The notes: generated from the letters alone by a model not told the origin. A stretch of DNA of 64,000 nucleotides from DAHUXN01 sp963729815 (GCA_963729815.1 CAVSPU010000002.1:434001-498000), one strand, 5' to 3'. Counted from the stretch's first letter, positions 9,442-17,565 are shown. Numbers and translations: made by a program.

Positions 9442-9662
9442 GTTGTCATCCCGAACCCGGTCGCGCTGTCCGCGAACGGCGGTGAGGGATCTGCTGTTGG
9501 CTTTCCCGGGTGCCCCGCCCTGAGCGTTATTTGCGAAGGGTGGGAGCGTTTCTCTTACAGTTGTCATTCCGAACCCGGTCGCGCTTTTCACGAACGGTGG
9601 TGAGGAATCTGCTTTTGGCATTTCCGGGTGCCCCATCCTGAGCGCCTTCTGCGAAGGGTGGG
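9442..9662 (+). repeat. Two tandem copies of a 103-base intergenic repeat (GTTGTCATCCCGAACC family)
   Basis: Copy 1 is 9442-9544 and copy 2 is 9560-9662, aligned without gaps and mostly identical, 118 bases apart. Each begins GTTGTCATYCCGAACCCGG and ends GCGAAGGGTGGG, with a central GTGCCCC motif. Related fragments recur at 14578-14640, 15361-15398 and 15520-15579. This is a dispersed, non-coding repeat family. Its copies end short of the hrcA promoter. Confidence 0.85.
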
Positions 9663-9685
9663 TGTTTTCGTTTCGCCTCCTCAAG

Positions 9686-9714
9686 TTGACGCTTCCGCGC
9701 TCGCCGTTTACACT
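9686..9714 (+). promoter_or_regulatory. Promoter of the hrcA-grpE-dnaJ operon
   Basis: TTGACG at 9686-9691 and TACACT at 9709-9714 are separated by 17 bases, a standard housekeeping promoter. The hrcA ATG lies 69 bases downstream. I saw no CIRCE inverted repeat (TTAGCACTC with its complement) around it, so direct HrcA autorepression is not visible in the sequence. Confidence 0.55.
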
Positions 9715-9782
9715 AAAAATAGGCAGTTCGAGAAGTATTCGAACAGGCACGCTGCCGTAAGAATCGCCATGGTCTTGAAGGC

Positions 9783-10838
9783 ATGACAACAGCTCCAGCG
9801 CTACAGCAAAAACGCCATCGCCAGGTGCTCGCCGAAGTCGTGCGCGCGTACATCGAGACCGGCGAGCCGGTATCCTCGCGCACGATCGTCCGCGTGCACG
9901 CCGACCCGCTCAGCTCCGCGACGATCCGCAACATCATGGCGGATCTGGAAGACGAAGGCTATTTGTACCAGCCACATACTTCGGCCGGGCGCGTGCCCAC
10001 GGCTTCGGCGTACCGTTTTTACGTCGAGCAAATCGCCATGCAGGCCACGCCGCGCGTCGAGGATCGCGAATGGATTCGCCGCGAGCTCGATTCGGCGACG
10101 ACGCCGGAAGGCGTGATGGAGCGCGCGAGCCACGTGCTCGCCGCAGTTTCGCGCGGATTGGGAATCATCGTCTCGCCACCGCTCGCGCGCACCGTCGTGG
10201 AACACATTCGCTTTCTGCTGCTGCCCGACGGCCGCGTTCTCGTCGTGCTCGTCACCAGCGGCGGAATGACGCGCGACAAATGCATTCGCCCCGAGCGCAC
10301 ATTCGTGCAGTCCGAACTCGACCACATCGCGGAATATCTGAACAAACATTATCCGCAGTGGACGCTGGAGGCGATTTGCGCGGACTTGAAAGCGCAACTC
10401 GCGCGCGACCGCGAGCGCTATGAAAAATTGGCGAGCGCCGCGCTCATGCTGTGCGACCCGAAACTGCTCGCGGAAGATTCCGACCGCGTGATTTACATCG
10501 GCGGAGCGGCGCAGTTCGCGGCTGCGGCGGAATTCCAGGATCAGGAGCAGCTCGGCGAATTGCTCACCACGATCGAAGAGCGGGACCGGCTGATCGCGTT
10601 GCTCAGCGGCTGCATCGAGACGCCGGAGCCGGTTCACATCGAGCTCGGCGTCGAGCAGATGTCGAACGCCGGGAAGCATTTGGCGCTGGTGAGCGCGCCC
10701 TACAGCTGGGGCGATCAGGCGCAGGGAACGCTCGGGATTTTGGGGCCGATGCGCATGCACTACGAGCGCGTGATCACTGTGGTGGCGCTGATGTCGCAGT
10801 TTTTCTCTGAGGATTCGAAGGGGGAGAAGTTGTCGTGA
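9783..10838 (+). CDS. hrcA: Heat-inducible transcription repressor HrcA
   Basis: The 351-residue protein matches HrcA, the repressor that binds CIRCE operators upstream of chaperone genes and is kept active by GroEL. The N-terminal winged helix at about 10-75 contains the family signature SSATIRNIMADLEDEGYL and the turn QPHTSAGRVPT. A GAF-like middle region and an inserted domain follow, giving the usual family length. It is the first gene of the hrcA-grpE-dnaJ operon, and its stop overlaps the GTG start of grpE. It has a housekeeping-type promoter at 9686-9714 but no CIRCE copy that I could find in this window. Confidence 0.95.
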   Translation: MTTAPALQQKRHRQVLAEVVRAYIETGEPVSSRTIVRVHADPLSSATIRNIMADLEDEGYLYQPHTSAGRVPTASAYRFYVEQIAMQATPRVEDREWIRRELDSATTPEGVMERASHVLAAVSRGLGIIVSPPLARTVVEHIRFLLLPDGRVLVVLVTSGGMTRDKCIRPERTFVQSELDHIAEYLNKHYPQWTLEAICADLKAQLARDRERYEKLASAALMLCDPKLLAEDSDRVIYIGGAAQFAAAAEFQDQEQLGELLTTIEERDRLIALLSGCIETPEPVHIELGVEQMSNAGKHLALVSAPYSWGDQAQGTLGILGPMRMHYERVITVVALMSQFFSEDSKGEKLS

Positions 10839-11440
10839 ACCGGCAGAGCGACTCAAAGAAGGATCGAGATTTGACGACGGAAGAAGCAGAGGGCCGGAAG
10901 AACGATCCCGCGCCTGGCGAAGCGGACGCGCAAGCCCTCGAAGCGGCCGTAAATCAGGAAATCGAGCGGCTGGTCGCTGAGAAACTGGACCTGAAGAACA
11001 CGTTGGTGCGCCTGCAGGCCGATTTCGACAATTACCGCAAGCGCATCGAGCGCGAGCGGCATCAGGAACGGCATCGCGGCGCGGAAACCGTGATCGAGCA
11101 TCTGCTGCCCATCCTCGACGGATTTGATCGCGCGATTGCTTCGCATCGCGACGCGGCGCACGACGAATTTCGCAAGGGCGTTCAACTGATCCGCAAACAA
11201 TTGTTCGATGTGCTCGCCAAGCAGGGGCTCGAGAAAATCGACACGCAAGGCAAGGCCTTCGATCCGCACTTTCATCATGCGATCGAGCACGTGAAGACCA
11301 CGGAAAAGCCGGATGGGGCTGTACTCGAAGAATTGCAGGCCGGATACGTTTTTCACGGCAAAGTGCTGCGCCCGGCGATGGTGCGCGTCGCCTCGAATCC
11401 CGAAGACGAGGAAGCTGCATCTAATTCTCGAGCAAACTGA
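10835..11440 (+). CDS. grpE: Nucleotide exchange factor GrpE
   Basis: The 201-residue protein is the DnaK co-chaperone that releases ADP. It starts with GTG overlapping the hrcA stop by four bases, indicating translational coupling. The N-terminal third is charged and disordered, followed by a long coiled coil over about 35-100 containing RLQADFDNYRKRIERE, the most conserved GrpE helix. The C-terminal beta domain includes VLAKQGLEKI and the loop FDPHFHHAIEHV, close to the GrpE consensus, and ends near VLRPAMVRVA. Length is ordinary. Confidence 0.95.
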   Translation: MNRQSDSKKDRDLTTEEAEGRKNDPAPGEADAQALEAAVNQEIERLVAEKLDLKNTLVRLQADFDNYRKRIERERHQERHRGAETVIEHLLPILDGFDRAIASHRDAAHDEFRKGVQLIRKQLFDVLAKQGLEKIDTQGKAFDPHFHHAIEHVKTTEKPDGAVLEELQAGYVFHGKVLRPAMVRVASNPEDEEAASNSRAN

Positions 11441-11485
11441 AAAACGAATTCAATGAAGCCTGGCCAGGGTAAGTGGAAAAACTAA

Positions 11486-12631
11486 ATGCCATCGAGCGCT
11501 AAAAAAGATTATTACGAAATTCTCGCCGTGGGGCGCAGCGCGACCAGCGACGAGATCAAGAGCGCCTATCGCAAAGCGGCGCTGAAGCATCACCCCGACC
11601 GCAATCCCGAGAATAAGGCCGAGGCGGAACATTTGTTTCGCGAGGCGACCGAGGCATACAGCGTTCTTTCCGACCCCCAGAAGCGCGCGGCTTACGACCG
11701 CTATGGCCACGCGGGAGTCAGCGGACAGGGCTTTGATTCCAGCAATTTCGGAACAATTTTCGACGAATTTCAGGATGTATTCGGCGACATCTTCGGCTTT
11801 CAGGACATTTTTGGCGGCGGAGGAGGACGCCGGCGCGGCGGGCGTTCTCGCGCGCAGCGCGGCGCGGATTTGCGTTACGACTTGAAGCTCTCTTTCGAAG
11901 ATGCCGCCGCCGGCGTCAAGACCAAGATAAAAATTCCGCGCCTTGAAAATTGCGCAGCCTGCCATGGCACCGGCGCGAAGCCCGGAACGAGCATGGAGGC
12001 GTGCTCGAGTTGCCAGGGCCGCGGCCAATTGCATTATCAGCAGGGTTTCTTCGCGGTTTCGCGCACGTGCCCGGCGTGCCAGGGCGCTGGAAAAGTGATC
12101 AAGGAAAGCTGTGCGGAATGCCGGGGGCAGGGAAGGATCGAGCGATCGCACACGATTGAAGTGGCGATTCCCGCGGGCGTGGACACCGGGATGCGCTTGC
12201 GCGTCCCGAGCGAAGGCGAGCCCGGGGCAAACGGCGGCCCGTCGGGCGATTTGTACGTCTTCATCGAAGTGAAAGAGCATTCCTTTTACGAGCGCCGCGG
12301 CGCGGATTTGTACTGCAACATTCCCATCACTGTCTCTCAAGCGGCTCTGGGCGCGGAAATCACGGTTCCGACCCTCGCCGGCGAGGAAAAGCTGACGATT
12401 CCGGAGGGCACGCAGCCGGGAACTCTTTTCCGCAAGAAGGGCAAAGGCTTGCCCGATCCCCACGGCGGCAAGGGCGATCTTTACGTCAATGTCCGCGTGG
12501 CGATCCCCTCGAAGATGACCAGGGAGCAGAAAGCTCTGTTCGAGCAGTTGCACCGCCTCGTGAAGTCCGAGAATCGCCCCATCGAGCGCAGCTCCAGCTT
12601 CTTCGATAAAGTCAAAGATATCTTCAGTTAG
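11486..12631 (+). CDS. dnaJ: Chaperone protein DnaJ
   Basis: The 381-residue protein has the complete type I DnaJ plan. The J domain occupies residues 4-70 with HPD in KHHPDRNP. A Gly/Phe-rich segment follows, with an Arg-rich patch at about 110-125. The zinc-binding centre has four CxxCxGxG repeats: CAACHGTG, CSSCQGRG, CPACQGAG and CAECRGQG. The C-terminal substrate-binding domains follow. It stimulates DnaK ATPase and delivers clients. It lies 45 bases after grpE. The dnaK gene that usually sits between them is absent from this cluster. Confidence 0.96.
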   Translation: MPSSAKKDYYEILAVGRSATSDEIKSAYRKAALKHHPDRNPENKAEAEHLFREATEAYSVLSDPQKRAAYDRYGHAGVSGQGFDSSNFGTIFDEFQDVFGDIFGFQDIFGGGGGRRRGGRSRAQRGADLRYDLKLSFEDAAAGVKTKIKIPRLENCAACHGTGAKPGTSMEACSSCQGRGQLHYQQGFFAVSRTCPACQGAGKVIKESCAECRGQGRIERSHTIEVAIPAGVDTGMRLRVPSEGEPGANGGPSGDLYVFIEVKEHSFYERRGADLYCNIPITVSQAALGAEITVPTLAGEEKLTIPEGTQPGTLFRKKGKGLPDPHGGKGDLYVNVRVAIPSKMTREQKALFEQLHRLVKSENRPIERSSSFFDKVKDIFS

Positions 12632-12971
12632 CTCCCATCCTCTCGTGGCAGGCAATCGCGCCCAAGAGCGTTTTGCCGCTGGCGAATTGGCCGGCTGCGG
12701 GTGGAGCGAGTTGCAGGATTGCGCAACGCGTTGCGGAGCAAGTGTAGATATTTGCAGGAATTTATAGAAACTAATTCGTAACTAGCCCAGAATCATCACG
12801 CTAAAAATGGCTACATAATTGCACCTGTTTACGTGGGGCCGTTTCCCGCCGATCCCCCTTTCCCAGCCCCGGCGTCCTTCGGCCAAAGTCCATCGTTCGA
12901 TTCGTAAGATTTGGTGTGTTCTTACGAGGCGAGTTGAGGGCTGTATATCGGGAAAGGTGTTGGTACCTCAA
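12632..12971 (+). other. Gap between dnaJ and the ice-binding-like gene
   Basis: No gene is supported. A perfect 14-base palindrome CGCAACGCGTTGCG lies at 12722-12735 and could be an operator. The stretch 12750-12800 is AT-rich and may hold the promoter of the downstream secreted protein. I recognised no riboswitch. Confidence 0.4.
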
Positions 12972-13772
12972 ATGAAAATCAGAGCGGCTGGAATATGTTT
13001 TCTTGCATTCGCATTCTTTGCTGTCGCCATGGGCGCCCGCGCGAACGATCTGGGAAGCGCGAATAATTGCGCCGTTTTGGGTAACACGACGGTGACCAAC
13101 ACGGGAAACTCCGTCATCACCGGAGGCCTGTGTCTTAGCCCCGGCACTTCGATCACCGGCTTTCCTCCGGGCTCCGTGAACGGAACCATCGAGGACGCGA
13201 ACGCGATCGCTGCCTCCGCTCACACGGACGCGCTGTCCGCCTATAATACGCTCTCGTTGCTGCCCTCCACTCAGGACTTGTCCGGAACGGATCTCGGCGG
13301 ACAGGACTTGATGCCTGGAGTTTATTCCTTCTCGTCTTCGGCGCAGCTGACGGGTTCGCTCACTCTGGATTTTAATGGGCTAAGCAACGTCGACTTCGTT
13401 TTCCAGATTGGGAGCACGCTGACCACGGCGAGCGCATCATCCGTATTGGTCACCAATGCGGGCAGCAATGACAACATTTATTGGGTCGTGGGCAGCTCCG
13501 CTACCCTCGGTTCCGATACTACTTTTGTCGGAAATATCATCGCGGATCAAAGCATCACCTTGGGCACCGGCTCAACCATCGATTGCGGCAGCGCTTTGGC
13601 GCTCAACGGCGCGGTGACCATGGATGACAACACCATCACGGGTTGCTCTGCTGCAGGCGTTGGCGGCGGCGGTACAAGCGGCGGCACTACTCCTGAGCCA
13701 GGATCACTGGTTTTGCTGGGCACCGGACTTGTCGGCATCGTGGCATGGGGACGGCGGCGATTCCTTTCTTAG
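12972..13772 (+). CDS. Ice-binding-like (DUF3494) secreted protein with a PEP-CTERM sorting tail
   Basis: With the start at ATG 12972 the protein has 266 residues and a clear signal peptide (MKIRAAG, then hydrophobic to about residue 24). The body is a Thr/Ser/Gly-rich beta-helix type sequence with the DUF3494 hallmarks: an early NCAVLGNTTVTNTG block, PGTSITGFPPG, a central LMPGVYSF and repeats such as VFQIGSTLTTAS and NIIADQSITLGTGS. Proteins of this family include ice-binding and adhesive proteins. After a glycine-rich linker the tail reads TPEPGSLVLLGTGLVG and then a basic GRRRF, a PEP-CTERM signal that would be cut by an exosortase and used for surface or matrix anchoring. A 51-residue longer reading from 12819 has no signal peptide at its end and is unlikely. 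Confidence 0.85.
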   Translation: MKIRAAGICFLAFAFFAVAMGARANDLGSANNCAVLGNTTVTNTGNSVITGGLCLSPGTSITGFPPGSVNGTIEDANAIAASAHTDALSAYNTLSLLPSTQDLSGTDLGGQDLMPGVYSFSSSAQLTGSLTLDFNGLSNVDFVFQIGSTLTTASASSVLVTNAGSNDNIYWVVGSSATLGSDTTFVGNIIADQSITLGTGSTIDCGSALALNGAVTMDDNTITGCSAAGVGGGGTSGGTTPEPGSLVLLGTGLVGIVAWGRRRFLS

Positions 13773-14865
13773 CTTCGCTGCCGTTCATAATGTGACGATT
13801 CCGAGAGCCGTGCTTGGCGTCCGGTTTTTCTAAACAGCTCCAGGCGTTGAACCCCCCGATCGCTGCTTGTTTACCCTGCTTGCCCTGACGAAAGAAGGGC
13901 AAGCAGGAAGGGCCGCCCCGCCCGCCTGCGGCAAGCATCGATTCTGTTGTATCTGGACGCTCTGCCTTGTCGCGCTCACTTGCCCTTCCGCTTTTTCGGG
14001 TGCCCCATCCTTCGTGCCTTCGTATGTAGGGGCGCTGCCTGTTTACCCTGACGCAGGAAGGGCCGCGCCCGCGCTTGAAGGGAGCACAAGGTCGATGTCC
14101 GGAAACGGACGGGATCGATAAAAATGACGCGAAAAACTCGATTAGGAATGATCCCGGTTCTTTGTTTTGTGTGAGTTGCGTCATGTTCTAATTTCCCATA
14201 GAAACTCGATTAGAATTTACAAAGCGCATAAAAAGCAAAAAGCCGCGTTTCCGCGGCTTCCTCCGTCTAAGTCCTGCGCAGGCTGGAATTTCCAGATTGC
14301 AGAGTATGTGTACCACAGAGTAAACTAAAAGGCAAGGAAAATCGGAGACGCGAGGGTGGATTGCAGCGTCAGCGGTCGGCAAAAGGAGTACATCGCGCGC
14401 AAGACGGCGCGAATAGGAAGCACGGCGAGGCGTTCCTGTTTCGGCGGGGCTGAAGCCCCGCCCTCCTGCCGTTCTTCGTAGGCGCGCTGCTTGTTTACCC
14501 TGCTTGCCCTGACGAAGGAAGGGACGAACGAAGGGCTGCGCCCACGCGATGCTCCGCATCGCGTCCCGCGCCTCTACGTTGTCATCCCGAACCCGGTCGC
14601 GTCTTCCGCGAACGGCGGTTAGGGAACTGCTGTTGTTTTTAGCTTTCGTAGGGGCGACCCTTGGGTCGCCCGCGCCTGTCCGCCCGGGCGGGTGCAGGGG
14701 CTTTTGCCCCTCACTTCCTGTTCGCCTCTCGCCATAAGCGCAATTGTTTGGCACAAACCCGCGAGAAGCGGTGTCAAACATCTCGAAAGCAAACCTGCGC
14801 TGTCGCCACGTTCGTCGGAGTGGCTCGCACCAGCATGGCGGCGCATTCGACAAGGAGTCCTGATC
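13773..14865. repeat. Repeat-rich gene-free stretch between the ice-binding-like gene and exbD
   Basis: Over a kilobase holds no supportable gene; open frames here are broken by repeats. It contains fragments of several dispersed motifs: TTTACCCTGCTTGCCCTGACG at about 13868 and 14496, GGTGCCCCATCCT near 14000, a palindromic CGCGATGCTCCGCATCGCG starting at 14545, and a GTTGTCATCCCGAACC copy at 14578-14640. One arm of a long inverted repeat lies at 14137-14259 and is listed separately. Confidence 0.65.
14137..14259 (+). repeat. Left arm of a ~123-base inverted repeat pair with a GC-rich hairpin end
   Basis: The arm starts with CTCGATTAGG, repeats CTCGATTAG at 14205, and ends in a perfect hairpin AAGCCGCG-TTTC-CGCGGCTT at 14240-14259. 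Its reverse complement recurs at 16584-16707, with long shared blocks such as TTTGTTTTGTGT, AGTTCTAATT-like and GCGCATAAAAAGC. Read on the minus strand, the hairpin is followed by a T-rich run like an intrinsic terminator, although no minus-strand gene precedes it. Confidence 0.8.
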
Positions 14866-15357
14866 ATGGGAATGACAACTGGAGGAAGTAAGGGCGGAGC
14901 TGTGTCGGAACCCAACATCGTTCCGTTGATTGACGTGCTGTTGGTGCTGATCATCATCTGCATGGTCATCGCGCCAAACGTGCCCACTGGGCTGCCCACC
15001 TTAGTTCCCCAACCTCCTCCGCAATCGAAACCCGAACCATCCGACCCTCATACCGTTGTAGTGCAGGTGATGCAAGGCGGAAAGGTCATGATTAACCAAG
15101 AGCAAACCGACTGGAATGTGCTTGGCGCACGCCTCTTTGACATCTTCAAGGAGCGGGCCGATAAAGTGGCCTTCGTGGGAGGCGCCGAAGAAGTCCCATA
15201 CGCACAGGTGGCGCGTGCGATTGACATTATGCGGGGCGCGGGGATTGATCACGTGGGCCTGATCACTCTCGGCGACAGCACCCAAGGAGAAACTCGGCCG
15301 CTTCAGCCTCACGCCGCTCCACCTATGGCGAAAAACCCGGCTTCGAATCCACACTAA
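14866..15357 (+). CDS. exbD: ExbD/TolR-type biopolymer transport protein (orphan)
   Basis: The 163-residue protein has a single transmembrane helix at about 22-42, preceded by the ExbD signature NIVPLIDVLLVLIII with its key membrane Asp (Asp25). The periplasmic domain then runs to about 140. ExbD works with ExbB and TonB to convert proton motive force into outer-membrane transport work. Here no exbB or tonB is adjacent: the gene is isolated among repeats. The start at ATG 14866 has AAGGAG about ten bases upstream; a second ATG two codons later is also possible. The final 25 residues are Pro/Ala-rich and divergent. Some acidobacteria carry several exbD genes, so it may serve a distant partner. 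Confidence 0.88.
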   Translation: MGMTTGGSKGGAVSEPNIVPLIDVLLVLIIICMVIAPNVPTGLPTLVPQPPPQSKPEPSDPHTVVVQVMQGGKVMINQEQTDWNVLGARLFDIFKERADKVAFVGGAEEVPYAQVARAIDIMRGAGIDHVGLITLGDSTQGETRPLQPHAAPPMAKNPASNPH

Positions 15358-15755
15358 GCGGGTGCCCCATCCTGAGCGGTCTTTGCGAAGGGTGGGGAAT
15401 TTCTTGCCTTGGTCTTGCCCTTGATTTTTTCGTTCCAACCTCTAGCTTCCAGCCTCCAACCGTAGGGGCGCTGCTTGCTGTGCCCGCGCGATGCCCCGCA
15501 TCGCGTCCTGCGCTTCTACGTTGTCATCCCGGACCTTGCCCGCCACCCTTGCGGGATAACGGTGAGGGACTTGCTTCTTGTTCTCGTAGAGGCGGGCTTC
15601 AGCCCCGCCCGTCCGTTCCTCCGCACACGCCCCTGCGAAGCGCAAATCGCCATTTTGGTCTGAACAAACCGCAACTCTTCGGCCCGACAACCGCCAACTT
15701 GGCAGCCCGGCCAACTAGACTTGGTTGTTTGAAGGACAATCTGCATAATTGACCC
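15358..15755. repeat. Gap with dispersed repeats between exbD and the DUF2971 gene
   Basis: GGGTGCCCCATCCTGAGCG to GCGAAGGGTGGGG at 15360-15398 repeats the 3' part of the 9442 repeat. At 15462-15580 the string GTAGGGGCGCTGCTTG, the palindrome CGCGATGCCCCGCATCGCG (from 15487) and GTTGTCATCCC (15520) recur in the same order as at 14478-14640. A GGCGGGCTTCAGCCCCGCC hairpin is at about 15591. No gene is seen. Confidence 0.7.
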
Positions 15756-16457
15756 GTGCCATACGAGTATCACCGTGACTTGACAACCCCGCCGAAGGCA
15801 ACCGTCTTGTGGCGATACATGGATTTTGCGAAATTTATAGAAATGCTCGAGAGTCGAACTCTTTGGTTTGTGCGTGTGGATCAACTCGAGGATCCCCTGG
15901 AAGGGCTGCACACCGATGCTGAATTGGCAGGGATTCGCAAAAATCTCGAGCGGAAACGTTCCCAGCAACTGATTAGCGTATTCCGTCGAGCTAGAAGGGA
16001 ACTGTATGTCAACTGCTGGCGTGCCGGCACTGAAGAATCTCTTGCGATGTGGGATCTTTACGGAAGGGGTGCCGGAATCGTCGCCATTAAATCCACCGTG
16101 GGTCGGATACAGGAGGCTGTCGCGAAGTATGACAAGCCTGTTTTCATCTCCAAGACAAGATACATCGACTGGAACGACGCACCTGGACTAGACAACGTTC
16201 TTGTCGCATGCAGTCGCAAGGATCAAAGTTATCAGCACGAATCTGAGGTTCGAGTAATACTACTAGGAGAGTTCTTTAAATCAACAAATCGACGGCTTGG
16301 GATTCGGCTATCTATCGACCCCGAACAATTGGTGACCGAAGTTGTCGTCGGACCGCGCGAGCAGGAGTGGGTGCTGCGACTCGTGAAGCAAGTTATGAAG
16401 AGATATGGTCTTGTACAAAGCGTGATAGCTTCCGACCGACTAATGCGACGACGTTAA
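15756..16457 (+). CDS. DUF2971 family protein
   Basis: The 233-residue protein matches the DUF2971 pattern: LWRYMDFAKFIEMLESRTLWF at the N-terminus, DPLEG shortly after, VNCWRAGTEESLAMWDLYG in the middle and a YQHESEVRVILLGE segment. The family is widespread and its function is unknown; members are often found in accessory regions. The start is uncertain: GTG 15756 lies about 20 bases from GAAGGA, and ATG in YMDF is an alternative. The DNA is AT-richer than surrounding core genes, which suggests acquisition. It lies between the arms of the 14137/16584 inverted repeat, and a strong intrinsic terminator follows at 16584. Confidence 0.8.
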   Translation: MPYEYHRDLTTPPKATVLWRYMDFAKFIEMLESRTLWFVRVDQLEDPLEGLHTDAELAGIRKNLERKRSQQLISVFRRARRELYVNCWRAGTEESLAMWDLYGRGAGIVAIKSTVGRIQEAVAKYDKPVFISKTRYIDWNDAPGLDNVLVACSRKDQSYQHESEVRVILLGEFFKSTNRRLGIRLSIDPEQLVTEVVVGPREQEWVLRLVKQVMKRYGLVQSVIASDRLMRRR

Positions 16458-16583
16458 TGGGAGGCCGAGTCGTCGATATCGTATTATTGCTCATTTCGCT
16501 TGACTTCCAGTTAACTCTATGGTACACAGTAGTTTCGGCTGGAATTTCAGTCGTGCGGTAACAAAACTGAACAGGAGAAACGC

Positions 16584-16613
16584 AAGCCGCGGAAACGCGG
16601 CTTTTCGCTTTTT
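16584..16613 (+). terminator. Intrinsic terminator downstream of the DUF2971 gene
   Basis: A perfect 8-base-pair stem AAGCCGCG/CGCGGCTT with a GAAA tetraloop at 16584-16603 is followed by TTTTCGCTTTTT. It is the outer end of the right arm of the long inverted repeat, so the terminator is part of the repeat. Confidence 0.8.
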
Positions 16614-16707
16614 ATGCGCTTTTTGTGATTCTAATCGCTTAGGATATGAATAATTAGAACTCGATGCAACTTACACAAAACAAACAACGGGAGGTCGTTC
16701 TAATCGC
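16584..16707 (-). repeat. Right arm of the ~123-base inverted repeat pair
   Basis: The reverse complement of this stretch aligns along its whole length with 14137-14259, including the hairpin, GCGCATAAAAAGC, CGATTAGAA twice and TTTGTTTTGTGT. By eye about four fifths of positions match, with a few small gaps. The two arms enclose about 2.3 kb with exbD and the DUF2971 gene. Confidence 0.8.
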
Positions 16708-16830
16708 TGATTCTTTCGATTTTTTGAAAAACTTTGCGATTTCGGACACTCGCCGCCAAATCCATCCAAGACCTGAATTCGAGGGGCCGCTCGCTTGCCC
16801 TGAGGCACGAAGGGCCGCAGGAAGGATCGC

Positions 16831-17565
16831 TTGAGGCGCCGCTTCTTTGTCGACAAATTTGACGCGGGCCGCGCTGAACTTCGCGGCGAAGCGGCGGAGC
16901 ATCTCGGGCGCGTCCTCCGCGCCGAGCCGGGCCAGCTTTACGAATTGAGCGACGGCGAAACAATCTGGCTCGCGCGCGTCGAAAGCATTGCAACGGGACG
17001 CTCGCGCGGCGCGGCGATTGAATTCGCGCTCATCGAGCCCATCGCGGCAGCGGAATCCGAATTGAAGATCAGGCTGCTTCTTTCCGTCGTGAAATTCGAC
17101 CGGCTGGAGTGGTGCCTGGAAAAAGCAACCGAGTTGGGCGTCGCGGAAATTGTTCCTGTTGCGGCGGCGCGCAGCGAAAAGCCGTTAATCCTGGCGGCAA
17201 ACAAACGAGCGGAGCGCTGGCGAAAGATTTTGGTGGAGTCGGCGCAGCAGGCGAGAAGACTGCGTCCGCCGGTTCTTCTGCCGATTTCAATACCCGAAGC
17301 CGCTTTCGCCGAGGCGGGCGCGGCGATAAAAATTCTGCTCTCCGAGCGGCCAGACGCGCCAGCCATTCGAGAAATACTGAATGGTGCGGTCGCGCGGGAG
17401 GCATGCATCGCCATCGGGCCAGAAGGCGGATGGACAGACGCGGAATTTTCCGCCGCCGCGAAAAATGGATTCCGCGAAGCTTCTCTTGGCCGCGAAATTC
17501 TGCGAACGGAGACTGCTGTGATCGCAGCGCTGGCGATCGCGCGCTACGCGTTGGGGAATGCCTGA
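16831..17565 (+). CDS. rsmE: 16S rRNA (uracil1498-N3)-methyltransferase RsmE
   Basis: The 244-residue protein is a SPOUT-class methyltransferase that methylates N3 of U1498 in 16S rRNA. The N-terminal PUA-like domain begins MRRRFFVDKFDAGRAELRGEAAEHLGRVL-like, of which RRFFV and HLGRVLRAEPG are characteristic. The catalytic part has LEWCLEKATELGV, and the knot motif IAIGPEGGWTDAEF is followed by LGREILRTETA, close to the family consensus. The start is TTG at 16831, supported by AGGAAGGA just upstream and by the family N-terminus; no ATG fits. It is about 120 bases after the long inverted repeat arm. Confidence 0.93.
   Translation: MRRRFFVDKFDAGRAELRGEAAEHLGRVLRAEPGQLYELSDGETIWLARVESIATGRSRGAAIEFALIEPIAAAESELKIRLLLSVVKFDRLEWCLEKATELGVAEIVPVAAARSEKPLILAANKRAERWRKILVESAQQARRLRPPVLLPISIPEAAFAEAGAAIKILLSERPDAPAIREILNGAVAREACIAIGPEGGWTDAEFSAAAKNGFREASLGREILRTETAVIAALAIARYALGNA

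Noticed and set aside
9663..9782. CIRCE operator before hrcA
   Set aside because: No TTAGCACTC-type inverted repeat could be found.
9801..11420. 539-codon open frame on the minus strand opposite hrcA and grpE
   Set aside because: Shadow of two recognisable genes; Arg/Ala-rich translation without motifs.
11450..12655. Open frame on the minus strand opposite dnaJ
   Set aside because: Antisense to a textbook DnaJ; its composition reflects reverse-frame coding.
14137..14259. Possible retron or group II intron end
   Set aside because: No reverse transcriptase gene is present, and the arm is duplicated in inverted orientation around unrelated genes.
13773..15755. Possible CRISPR array in the repeat-rich stretch
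   Set aside because: Repeats are long, diverged and irregularly spaced, with no constant spacer length and no cas genes.
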